From Steroidobacteraceae bacterium (GTDB lineage Bacteria; Chloroflexota; Limnocylindria; QHBO01), in the NCBI GenBank assembly GCA_025935615.1, contig JAICUY010000006.1, positions 1-43,389 on the forward strand: a stretch of 43,389 bases of DNA, given 5' to 3'. Below the pieces are notes generated by a model. That model saw only the letters and a program-made list of their open reading frames with translations, had not been told where the DNA came from and made no database searches. The translations under genes and the position numbers were made by a program. Below are positions 15,880-23,276 of the stretch, one piece after another. Numbering within the stretch: position 1 is the stretch's first letter; every line of letters starts with the position of its first letter.

Positions 15880-16871
15880 GCTCGGACGAGACGATCGTCC
15901 TCGCCACGCCCGTCTTCGGCGCGCCGTTGCCCGCGGCGATGCGCGACGCGATCGAGGCGGTCGCCGGCGTCCGCGTCGTCCAGCTGTCGCCTGACGGTCG
16001 CGCCCACGACGGCGACGACGATGCACTTGCCGCGGCCCGCGTCATCCTGCGCGGCGGCGTCCCGGCGAGCGTGCTGGACCACGTGCTGTCGCATGCGCCG
16101 CAGGTGCGCTGGATCCACTCGGTCTCGGCCGGCGTCGAGCGCGTCGCGACGCCGGCGGTGCGCAGCCGCGGCATCACGGTGACGAATGCGCGAGGCGTCT
16201 TCAGCCGCCCGATTGCCGAGTACGTGGTCATGATGCTGCTCGCCATCGAGCGACGGCTCCCGCAGCTGTTGGATCTGCAGCGTGACCGTACCTGGCAGCC
16301 GCTGCGCGGCAGGGAGCTGTCCGAGGTGACACTGGGCATCGTGGGGTTCGGCAGCATCGGTGCTGAGGTGGCGCGCCTGCTCGCCCCGTTCGGGACGCGG
16401 ATCCTGGCCACGCGCCGGCACGCCGACCGAGGCTCGGGCGATACGCCGAATGTCGAGATTCGCGGGTGGGATGAGCTCGATGCCGTGCTCAGTGCCTCCG
16501 ACGTCGTGCTGGTCGCGACGCCCCTCACCGATGAGACAGCCGGATTCATCGGTGCGCCCGAGCTGCAGGCCATGCGCGAGCACGCCTGGCTGATCAATAT
16601 CGCCCGCGGCAGGCTGATCGACGAGACGGCGCTGCAGCGCGCGCTCCGTTCCGGCTGGATCGGCGGGGCGGTCCTGGACGTGTTCTCGGAGGAGCCGCTG
16701 CCGCCCGAATCCCCGCTGTACGACACGCCGAACCTGGTCGTGACGCCACATACGTCGTGGGCCAGCAGCCTGGTGGCCGATCGCAGCATCGGGCTGTTCG
16801 TCGAAAACCTGCGCCGGTTCGTGGCGGGGGAGTCGCTGGCCAACGTCGTCGACCTGGAGGCCGGCTACTAG
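15876..16871 (+). CDS. D-2-hydroxyacid dehydrogenase
   Basis: The 331-residue protein has the family layout: split catalytic domain around an NAD-binding Rossmann fold (LGIVGFGSIGAEVARLL), the catalytic Arg in NIARGRLIDE, a Glu in FSEEPLPPESPLY and His in VTPHTSWAS. It should reduce a 2-keto acid with NAD(P)H; the substrate is unknown. The start is ambiguous. No ATG, GTG or TTG lies between codon 15825 and the first conserved residues. CTG at 15876 overlaps the previous TGA (CTGA) and has GGAGGG spaced 6 nt upstream, so I take it as the likely start. ATG 15825 would add 17 Gly/Thr/His-rich residues. Confidence 0.82.
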   Translation: MSSDETIVLATPVFGAPLPAAMRDAIEAVAGVRVVQLSPDGRAHDGDDDALAAARVILRGGVPASVLDHVLSHAPQVRWIHSVSAGVERVATPAVRSRGITVTNARGVFSRPIAEYVVMMLLAIERRLPQLLDLQRDRTWQPLRGRELSEVTLGIVGFGSIGAEVARLLAPFGTRILATRRHADRGSGDTPNVEIRGWDELDAVLSASDVVLVATPLTDETAGFIGAPELQAMREHAWLINIARGRLIDETALQRALRSGWIGGAVLDVFSEEPLPPESPLYDTPNLVVTPHTSWASSLVADRSIGLFVENLRRFVAGESLANVVDLEAGY

Positions 16872-16874
16872 CGG

Positions 16875-17969
16875 ATGCAGGTCACCATCGTCGGATTGCC
16901 CGGCAGCGGCAAGACGACCGTCTTCAACGCGCTCAGCGGCGGCCACGCCGAAACCGGCGGCTATTCCGGCGGGCGTGCCGCGCCGAACGTCGGCGTGGTC
17001 AAGGTGCCCGACGAGCGGCTGACGAGGCTGGCCGAGCTGTTCTCGCCGCGCAAGACCATTCCGGCCGACGTCACGTACGTCGATGTCGCCCTCGCCGCCG
17101 GCGCAACCCGTGAGGGAACGGTCGCTCCGGACGTCCTGGCGCTCATCCGCAATGCCGATGCGCTGCTCCACGTGGTCCGCGTCTTCGAGGACCCGACCGC
17201 CGCTGCGCCGACCAATCCGTGGGGAGCCATCGAGGAGCTCGAGCTCGAGTTCGTGGTGGCCGACCTTGGCGTCGTGCAGAAGCGTCTCGAGAAGCTGCGC
17301 ACCTCGGGCCGTCACGGCTCGCCGGCCGAGCGGGAACAGAACGCGCTCGAGGAGGAGTTGCTGGGGCGGATCGAGCCGCACCTGGCCGACGGCCACCCGC
17401 TGCGTGACCTGCACCTCGACGCCGATGACCTGCGCCGGCTGCGCGGCTACCGGTTTCTGAGCGAGAAGCCCGTGCTGGTGGTGCTCAACATCGACGAGTC
17501 ACGGCTCGCCGAAGCCACCGCCCTCGAAACCGAGGCGCGCGAGCGCTACGACCACCGTGAGACCGACGTCGTGGCGCTGGCCGGCAAGATCGAGGCGGAG
17601 CTCGGCGAGCTCGGCGAGGAGGACGCCCGCGTCTTCATGGACGACCTCGGCATCGTCGAAGCGTCGCGGGGCCGCGTCATCCGGCTGACGTACGCGCTGC
17701 TTGGGCTGGTCAGCTTCTTCACGGCCGGCGAGGACGAGTGTCGCGCCTGGACCATTCATCGCGGCGACACGGCGGTCGACGCGGCAGGCGTCATCCACTC
17801 CGATCTGGCACGTGGCTTCATTCGCGCCGAGGTGGTGAGCTACGACGACCTCGTCGCCAGCGGATCGACGGCCGAAGCCCGGCGCCGCGGCCTGCTGCGC
17901 TCGGAGGGAAAGGCCTACCAGGTCGAGGACGGCGACGTCATTGAAGTTCTGTTCAACGTCGCCCGCTGA
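16875..17969 (+). CDS. YchF-like P-loop NTPase (DUF933), divergent G motifs
   Basis: The 364-residue protein aligns with the YchF/OLA1 family over its whole length. It has an N-terminal P-loop, PNVGVVKVPDERL, a helical insertion with EKRLEKLR, G4 region VLNIDE (the NxxE of YchF) and a C-terminal TGS-like DUF933 domain (FFTAGEDECRAWTIHRG to GKAYQVEDGDVIEVLFN). Two canonical motifs differ. The P-loop is GLPGSGKTT instead of GLPNVGKST, and the G3 region reads VDVALAAGA where YchF has DIAGLVKGA. It may be a specialised paralogue. The gene sits 3 nt after the dehydrogenase and ends tail-to-tail with the next minus gene. Confidence 0.82.
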   Translation: MQVTIVGLPGSGKTTVFNALSGGHAETGGYSGGRAAPNVGVVKVPDERLTRLAELFSPRKTIPADVTYVDVALAAGATREGTVAPDVLALIRNADALLHVVRVFEDPTAAAPTNPWGAIEELELEFVVADLGVVQKRLEKLRTSGRHGSPAEREQNALEEELLGRIEPHLADGHPLRDLHLDADDLRRLRGYRFLSEKPVLVVLNIDESRLAEATALETEARERYDHRETDVVALAGKIEAELGELGEEDARVFMDDLGIVEASRGRVIRLTYALLGLVSFFTAGEDECRAWTIHRGDTAVDAAGVIHSDLARGFIRAEVVSYDDLVASGSTAEARRRGLLRSEGKAYQVEDGDVIEVLFNVAR

Positions 17970-17975
17970 GCAGCG

Positions 17976-18299
17976 CTACGAACTCCGGTCGAGTTCGACC
18001 ACCATGCTCCGAAAGTCGTCGCTGTGCTCGATGACGAAGGTGTCCGACTCCTCGACCCCGACGCTCATCGACGCCTCCAGCTTCTCGTCGCCGATGTAGG
18101 CGAAGTCGCCGGCGCGCTCCAGCTCGCGGGCGATCGCCTCGACCAGGGTGTCCTCCTCGAATGTCTCGAGCACCTTTTCCCGGGAGGCGCGCACCAGTGA
18201 CTCGAACTCGGCCGACGAATAGCGCCGCTCGCTGACCAGCAACGCATCGGTCATCAGGTCGGTGGCGCCTTCGTGGAGCTCGTAGAAATAGAGTTGCAT
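17976..18299 (-). CDS. Small acidic protein, unknown
   Basis: I do not recognise this 107-residue acidic protein. It begins MQLYFYELHEGATDLMTDALL, is mostly predicted helix in the middle (SSAEFESLVRASREKVLE and EDTLVEAIARELERAGDF), and ends with beta-like DTFVIEHSDDFRSMVVELD. It has no signal peptide or membrane segment. The reading frame fits local codon bias, is tightly packed (6 nt from YchF, 21 nt from the divergent kinase) and has its own promoter candidate. I therefore consider it real. Its sharing of a promoter with the PfkB kinase is the only functional hint. Confidence 0.65.
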   Translation of the reverse strand: MQLYFYELHEGATDLMTDALLVSERRYSSAEFESLVRASREKVLETFEEDTLVEAIARELERAGDFAYIGDEKLEASMSVGVEESDTFVIEHSDDFRSMVVELDRSS

Positions 18300-18308
18300 G
18301 GCGCGAAG

Positions 18309-18315
18309 GATGATA
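18309..18315. promoter_or_regulatory. Overlapping divergent -10 elements in a 21-bp gap
   Basis: GATGAT (18309-18314, +) ends 6 nt before the kinase ATG at 18321. TATCAT (18315-18310, -) ends 10 nt before the ATG at 18299. The hexamers are offset by one base, as at 7125-7131. Any -35 elements would lie inside the opposite coding regions. Confidence 0.5.
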
Positions 18316-18320
18316 GACCG

Positions 18321-19178
18321 ATGCGGCCCTCACCGCCCTTCGCGCCCCGATCCGGTGAGCCGGTCGACCTGCTCGTCGTGGGTGCGCTCAGTATCGACCG
18401 CTTTCCCGATGGATCGACCGCCCCGGGCGGCTCCGCGATGCACGCGACGTGGGCGGCGGCCGCACTCGGTGCTCGCGCGGCAGTCGTGACGGTCGCCGGC
18501 CCGGAACCCGCGGCACGGAGGGCGCTCGCCGACCTGTCGCGCATGGCACTGGTCCACGCCGAGCACAGCGCGGCGACGCTGTCCTACGCGCTGGACGAGG
18601 TCGGCGGTGCGCGGCGCCTCACGCTCGCCGAGCCGGCGCCGGATCTCGCGGCGCCGCCCTTGGGCCTTCGACCCCGCGCCGTTCTGTACGCGCCGATCGC
18701 GAACGAGTTCGGCGCGGACCTGGCCGGCCAGCACTACCCCGATGCCATTCGCGTTGCGATCCTCCAGGGTTGGCTTCGCACCCTTGAGCGCGGTGGGCCG
18801 GTGCGGCCGCTGCCGCTCGCTTCACTCCCGGATCCGCTCGTCCAGCAGTTGCGGGACTTCGACGCGCTCGTTGCCAGCAGCGAGGACCTCGCGGCTGAAC
18901 AACCCATGCCAGGCGAACAGCTGGAGCGGCTGCGCGATCGGTTCGGAATCGGTCCGCTCGCGGTGGTGACCGACGGTGAGCGCGGCGCCTGGTTCGACAC
19001 TGGCGACGGCACCGGCCGCGTCACGCCGGCCAGCGTCATCAGCGGACCGAGCGTGGGTGCGGGCGACGCTTTCGCTGCCGCGCTCAGCTTGGCGCTGGCC
19101 GATGGCTGGCGAGGGCGGGGAGCGGTGGAGCAGGCGACGGCCGGAGCCGTCGCGGCACTGCGCAGGCGAAGAGGCTAG
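18321..19178 (+). CDS. PfkB/ribokinase-family carbohydrate kinase
   Basis: The 285-residue kinase begins with VDLLVVGALSIDRF, followed by the substrate-site GGSAMHATWAAAALGA. It has the C-terminal anion-hole and catalytic-base motif GPSVGAGDAFAAAL (Asp249). It should phosphorylate a sugar or nucleoside with ATP; the substrate is not clear. The ATG at 18321 is chosen because of the upstream -10 at 6-nt spacing; an upstream in-frame ATG at 18273 lies inside the divergent gene. The stop shares CTAG with the convergent mrfB stop. Confidence 0.82.
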   Translation: MRPSPPFAPRSGEPVDLLVVGALSIDRFPDGSTAPGGSAMHATWAAAALGARAAVVTVAGPEPAARRALADLSRMALVHAEHSAATLSYALDEVGGARRLTLAEPAPDLAAPPLGLRPRAVLYAPIANEFGADLAGQHYPDAIRVAILQGWLRTLERGGPVRPLPLASLPDPLVQQLRDFDALVASSEDLAAEQPMPGEQLERLRDRFGIGPLAVVTDGERGAWFDTGDGTGRVTPASVISGPSVGAGDAFAAALSLALADGWRGRGAVEQATAGAVAALRRRRG

Positions 19179-20377
19179 GCAGCGCGGCGTGCGGCGCGGC
19201 GCTCCGCTGACGCAACCCACCGACGAAGGCGGCGCTCGCGTGCGTCGACCTGCAGCCGCAGCTTGCCGAGCGCGAGCATCCCACCGCCCCGTCCGAGCGC
19301 AAACGTCAGGTCGAGGACGCGCGACGCCGCGCGGGTGGCGTCGAGCGCCCCGCCGAGATCGCTTCGGTGGCGCTCGCGCAGGCGCGCGATCTCGAGCCAG
19401 GCACTGGCCGCATCCAGCGACGCCCGCGTGGTCAGCGACCGCCACAACTGCTCGGCGCGCTCGACGTTGCCAGCGCCGACCAGCAGCCGGCTGGCCAGCC
19501 GACGCAGCACGACCGCCTCGCCGGGTTCGGAACAGGTGAGTGCCGCGCCCTCCAGCAGCTCCAGTGCGTCCTGCGTTGCGCCGTGCCGCAGCAGGTCGAT
19601 CGCCATGCCCCGGCGGTCGAGCAGCGGCGCCGATCGCCACGCGCCACCACGCAGCCGCACCAGCTCGGCGTCGAGCAGCGCGAGCGATGCAATGTCCTGC
19701 AGGTTGTGGTCGAGCACCTCGACCAGCGCATCGGGCGAGCCGGTGCGCAGGTAGCTGAAGTAGCGGTCGGGGACTTCCGCACCCGGGCAGTCCGACGTTC
19801 GGCGGACGCCGAGGACGCCCGTCTCGACCATGGCCAGGCGCGCGCCGCCCAGCGGGCGGCGCCACAGCCGGCGGGCGGCCGGCAGCAGGTCGTCATGCTC
19901 GACCGGCAAGGTCGCCATTTCGCTGAAGAGGCCGTTCATGGTGAGCCGTGCGCTCAGCAGAGGGATGTCGAAGCCGCGGCCGTTGTAGGTCACCAGCCGC
20001 GGGAGCCGTCGAAGCTCGGCTGCCACGCCGCGCAGCAAGGCCGGCTCGTGCGGGTAGTCGGGCAGCAGGTACTGCCGCGCCACGAACGTATCGCCGGACA
20101 CGAAGCCAACGCCCGCCAGGAAGATGACGGTCCCCGCACCGGTCGACAGCCCCGTCGTCTCGGTGTCGAAGTAGCAGGCATTCGCGTGGCCGGCGAGCGC
20201 CGAGGCGGCGTCGGACGGCAGTTGCAGCGACCGCTCGACGACCACCGCGCCACGTTCGGCCTGGCTGAGGCGCGCCCCGAACCAGCGCGCCAGGCGCTCG
20301 CCACGGTCGGCCAGCGGATGCGCAGGAGCGACTGCTGGACGACGCACCGTCTGCAGGCGATCGGCAAGCGTTCGCAT
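19175..20377 (-). CDS. mrfB: MrfB-like DEDD exonuclease (YprB family)
   Basis: The 400-residue protein has a ribonuclease H-like 3'-5' exonuclease domain. ExoI is ACYFDTETTGLS (Asp71, Glu73), ExoII is VTYNGRGFDIPLLSARL and the late acidic motif is DHNLQDIASLALL. A helical, TPR-like C-terminus follows (about residues 240-390). This is the YprB/MrfB layout. In Bacillus subtilis MrfB acts with the helicase MrfA in UvrABC-independent repair of mitomycin C damage (Burby and Simmons). The ATG overlaps the mrfA stop by one base (TGATG), so the pair is translationally coupled. The stop shares CTAG with the convergent kinase. Confidence 0.85.
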   Translation of the reverse strand: MRTLADRLQTVRRPAVAPAHPLADRGERLARWFGARLSQAERGAVVVERSLQLPSDAASALAGHANACYFDTETTGLSTGAGTVIFLAGVGFVSGDTFVARQYLLPDYPHEPALLRGVAAELRRLPRLVTYNGRGFDIPLLSARLTMNGLFSEMATLPVEHDDLLPAARRLWRRPLGGARLAMVETGVLGVRRTSDCPGAEVPDRYFSYLRTGSPDALVEVLDHNLQDIASLALLDAELVRLRGGAWRSAPLLDRRGMAIDLLRHGATQDALELLEGAALTCSEPGEAVVLRRLASRLLVGAGNVERAEQLWRSLTTRASLDAASAWLEIARLRERHRSDLGGALDATRAASRVLDLTFALGRGGGMLALGKLRLQVDARERRLRRWVASAERRAARRAA

Positions 20378-22647
20378 CAGGCCATGGCGGCCAGCAGCTC
20401 TTTGCACGCTGCCTTGCCACGCGGTCCGACCTCGACCACCGGCCCGACGCATGACGGGCAGCCATCCACGCAGCCGCAATCGCGGACGGCGTCCAGGCAC
20501 GCGTGGACGAGATCCACGGAGCTGGCGAAGAGCCGCTCGGCCAGTCCGACACCTCCCGGCACCGCGTCGTACAGGTAGAGCGTCGGGCGGCCGGTGAAGG
20601 GCGCCTGTACCTGGGCCTGCACGCCGAGGTCGCGCGAATCGCACATCAGCAGCAGCGGGGCGGTGTTGCGCGCCAGTCGGGCCAGCCCGATGAGCGCGCC
20701 GTCGAGCGTCTCGCGATCGAAGCGAGCCACGGCGGTATCGGGTGGGACCAGCCACGCGCCGGTGGTGTGCATCTGCTGCTCTGGCAGGTTGATGGGTCCC
20801 CAACCGACGTTCTCGTGCGTGTGGAACTTGATCTTCTTGAACAGCGTCGCGTGCCAGGCGACCATCACCTCGCCATGGGCTCGGCCCCCCGCATCGGCCT
20901 CATCGAAGACGTCGAGGACCTTGAGCGTCACACCGAGGTCCGCATCGGTGTAGTAGTCGACATCGACCGGCGAGACGTAGGCCTTGCGCTCGTCCCAGTC
21001 GAGGCGATCGACATGGAACTGAGCGCCCTCGTGGATGTAGATGGCCTGCTCATGGACCAGCAGCGGTGCCGCGAAGAGGTCGACTTCGCCGATGACGCGA
21101 TGCCGGGTCCCGGACGTGTCGATGATCACGACGTTCTCCTGCGCGGCACTGCGCAGGCTGAATGAGCTGGCCGGAAAGTTGTCGTGACTCCAGTAGTGGC
21201 GACCCTCTGCCGGACGCAGGAAGCCATCCTCGGTCAGGATGTCGAGGAGGGTTGCCGTCTCGTCGAGCCCGAACCGCTCGTCGGCGGGCACCGGCAGCTC
21301 GAAGGCCGACGCCTTGAGATGGTCGAGCAGCAGGTGCAGGTTGTCCGGATTGATCAGGCCGTGCTCCGGCGAGCGGCCGAAGAAATAGTCGGGATGCGCC
21401 GCCAGGAACTGATCGATGGGTGCGGACGACGCGACGAGCACCGACAGGCTGGTGCCGTTCCGCCGGCCGGAGCGACCCATCTGCTGCCAGGTGCTGGCGA
21501 TCGTTCCGGGGTAGCCGATGCTGATGGCGGCATCCAGGCCGCCGATGTCGATGCCAAGCTCGAGCGCGTTGGTGGCGACCACGCCACGCACGCGGCCGTC
21601 ACGAAGGCCGCGCTCGATCTCACGGCGTTCGTTGGGCAGGTATCCGCCGCGGTAGCCGTGGATGGTGGAGGGATGACCCGGCGGCGCCGGCAGCGCCTCC
21701 CGCAGATACGTCGTCAGCACCTCGACGGACGTCCGCGATCTGGCGAAAAGGATCGTCTGCACGCCGTCGCGGATGAGTCGTTGCGCCAGGCGCTGGCCCG
21801 TGAGCAGTGCTGATCCGCGCAATCCGAGCTCGGCGTTGACGACCGGCGGGTTGACGATCAGGACATGCTTCCGACCGCGCGGCGCTCCGTTGTCGTCGAT
21901 GAGCGTCGCGGGCGCACCGATCAGCCCTTCGGCCAGCTGTCGGGGATTCGCGATCGTCGCCGAGGCGCAGATGAAGACCGGGTCCGAACCGTAGTGGCGG
22001 CAGATTCGCCGCAGCCGGCGGACGAGGTTCGCAACGTGGCTGCCGAACAGGCCGCGATACGTGTGCAGCTCGTCGATGACCACGAAGCGCAGGTTCTCGA
22101 ACAGCTTGAACCACTTGGTGTGGTGCGGAAGGATGGCGGCGTGGAGCATGTCGGGGTTGGTGATGACCACCTGCCCGGCGCTGCGCACGACGCTGCGGAC
22201 GTTCGCCGGCGTGTCGCCGTCATAGGTGCTCGTCTTGAGCTCCAGCTCGGCGGCATCCGCGAGGGAGCGAAGCTCGGCAAGCTGGTCGGCGGCCAGCGCC
22301 TTGGTGGGGAAGAGGTAGAGCGCCCGGGCGGACGGGTCGCGCGCGACGGCGTCGAGGACCGGCAGGTTGTAGCACAGCGTCTTGCCGGAGGCCGTCGGCG
22401 TGACCACGACCAGGTTGTGACCCCCTCGCGCTTTCTCGAACGCGGCGGCCTGATGGACGTAGAGCGCATCGACCGACCGTTGGCGGAGGGCGTCGACCAG
22501 TCGGCGGTCGAGCCCGGAAGGCCAGGCGGCGTACCGGGGCGGAAGCGGATCGAGCACACGATGCGCGGCGACCAGCTCGTCCAGCGCAGGATCTGCCAAG
22601 AGCGCGTCGATCGCGTCGGCGGCGGAACCCGGACGGTCGAGGAGCAT
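20377..22647 (-). CDS. mrfA: MrfA-like DEXH helicase with a DUF1998 zinc domain (YprA family)
   Basis: The 756-residue superfamily 2 helicase has Walker A TPTASGKT (83-90), DELH (192-195), SATIANP, YRGGYLPNERREIERGL and QMGRSGRR, then a C-terminal DUF1998 region with a four-cysteine cluster (CGCVDGCPSC). These are the marks of MrfA/YprA, whose C-terminal cysteines bind zinc and are needed for mitomycin repair in B. subtilis. The start is set at the ATG at 22647, which has AAGGAG spaced 6 nt; an ATG two codons earlier abuts the Shine-Dalgarno directly. The downstream mrfB start overlaps the stop. Confidence 0.88.
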   Translation of the reverse strand: MLLDRPGSAADAIDALLADPALDELVAAHRVLDPLPPRYAAWPSGLDRRLVDALRQRSVDALYVHQAAAFEKARGGHNLVVVTPTASGKTLCYNLPVLDAVARDPSARALYLFPTKALAADQLAELRSLADAAELELKTSTYDGDTPANVRSVVRSAGQVVITNPDMLHAAILPHHTKWFKLFENLRFVVIDELHTYRGLFGSHVANLVRRLRRICRHYGSDPVFICASATIANPRQLAEGLIGAPATLIDDNGAPRGRKHVLIVNPPVVNAELGLRGSALLTGQRLAQRLIRDGVQTILFARSRTSVEVLTTYLREALPAPPGHPSTIHGYRGGYLPNERREIERGLRDGRVRGVVATNALELGIDIGGLDAAISIGYPGTIASTWQQMGRSGRRNGTSLSVLVASSAPIDQFLAAHPDYFFGRSPEHGLINPDNLHLLLDHLKASAFELPVPADERFGLDETATLLDILTEDGFLRPAEGRHYWSHDNFPASSFSLRSAAQENVVIIDTSGTRHRVIGEVDLFAAPLLVHEQAIYIHEGAQFHVDRLDWDERKAYVSPVDVDYYTDADLGVTLKVLDVFDEADAGGRAHGEVMVAWHATLFKKIKFHTHENVGWGPINLPEQQMHTTGAWLVPPDTAVARFDRETLDGALIGLARLARNTAPLLLMCDSRDLGVQAQVQAPFTGRPTLYLYDAVPGGVGLAERLFASSVDLVHACLDAVRDCGCVDGCPSCVGPVVEVGPRGKAACKELLAAMA

Positions 22648-22693
22648 GCCCATCTCCTTCAGCTTCGCCCTGAACCGAACGGGCGTTCGACGC

Positions 22694-22699
22694 AAAATA
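22694..22699 (-). promoter_or_regulatory. -10 candidate for mrfAB
   Basis: TATTTT reads on the minus strand, about 46 nt upstream of the mrfA ATG. The resulting leader contains AAGGAG. No good -35 was found, and no LexA-like palindrome is visible in the 146-bp divergent region. Confidence 0.4.
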
Positions 22700-22755
22700 G
22701 CACGGCCGTTCTACTGAGGGAGGGCCTTTGCGCCGCCCCATCGCGCCGAATACGG

Positions 22756-22785
22756 TTGCGGCGCCGAAAACCCGGCGGGTAGACT
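22756..22785 (+). promoter_or_regulatory. Promoter of ftsB, near-leaderless
   Basis: TTGCGG (22756-22761), an 18-nt spacer, then TAGACT (22780-22785), which ends 8 nt before the ATG at 22794. Confidence 0.55.
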
Positions 22786-22793
22786 CGGCCGGC

Positions 22794-23213
22794 ATGACCG
22801 GACTGGAGCTGCGCGCGTCGATGCCGAAGCGGGCCCGTCTGCCGCGACCGTCGTCGCGCAGCGGCCTCGCCTGGCTGGCGGTGCTCCTCATCATCGGTGC
22901 CTTCCTGGCGGTGCAGGTCGGGCGGCAGGTGTACGCGAACTGGGAGATCACGCAGCAGGCGGAACAGGTCCGGCAGCAGATCGCGAGCGTCGAGGCGCAG
23001 AACCAGGCGCTCGAGCGGGAGCTGGCCTACCTCCGCAGCGACGCCTACATCAGCAAGGAAGCGCGACGCCTCCAGAACCTGGGTCGCGCCGATGAGAAGG
23101 TCCTGATCATCCCGTCCGGCGCGGAAGCGCCGCTGCCGTCCACCCTCCGTGGACCGTCTGAAGCGCCCAGGCCGCTGCTCGAGCAGTGGCTGGATCTGTT
23201 CTTCGGCAGCTGA
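22794..23213 (+). CDS. Septum-formation initiator FtsB/DivIC-like protein
   Basis: The 139-residue protein has a basic N-terminus, one membrane helix (about residues 24-42), and a coiled coil (about 48-85, including EQVRQQIASVEAQNQALERE). It continues into the DivIC/FtsB signature AYLRSDAYISKEARRLQNLG. Such proteins form the divisome FtsQ-FtsB-FtsL complex at the inner membrane. The start is placed by the promoter 8 nt upstream. It is divergent from mrfA and convergent with the DUF853 gene across a strong hairpin. In Bacillus, divIC also lies upstream of a tRNA-Met and tilS, as here. Confidence 0.85.
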   Translation: MTGLELRASMPKRARLPRPSSRSGLAWLAVLLIIGAFLAVQVGRQVYANWEITQQAEQVRQQIASVEAQNQALERELAYLRSDAYISKEARRLQNLGRADEKVLIIPSGAEAPLPSTLRGPSEAPRPLLEQWLDLFFGS

Positions 23214-23249
23214 ATCGGTTCGTCGCCTCACGCGGGCAGCAGACCCGCC

Positions 23250-23276
23250 GTCCGTGACAGCTCGGCTGTCGCGGAC
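23250..23276. terminator. Bidirectional hairpin terminator between ftsB and the DUF853 gene
   Basis: GTCCGTGACAG (23250-23260), loop CTCGG, CTGTCGCGGAC (23266-23276) forms an 11-bp stem with one G-U pair. It lies immediately against the DUF853 stop. No T-run is present on either side. A smaller GCGGG/CCCGC stem lies just upstream. Confidence 0.6.

Noticed and set aside
15552-17414. A 620-codon minus-strand frame opposite the metalloprotease, dehydrogenase and YchF-like genes
   Set aside because: It spans three well-supported plus-strand genes and has no domain, start signal or membrane pattern of its own.
22694-22790. A LexA/SOS box in the mrfA-ftsB divergent region
   Set aside because: I found no convincing palindrome of any known LexA type, so DNA-damage control of mrfAB is not supported by sequence.
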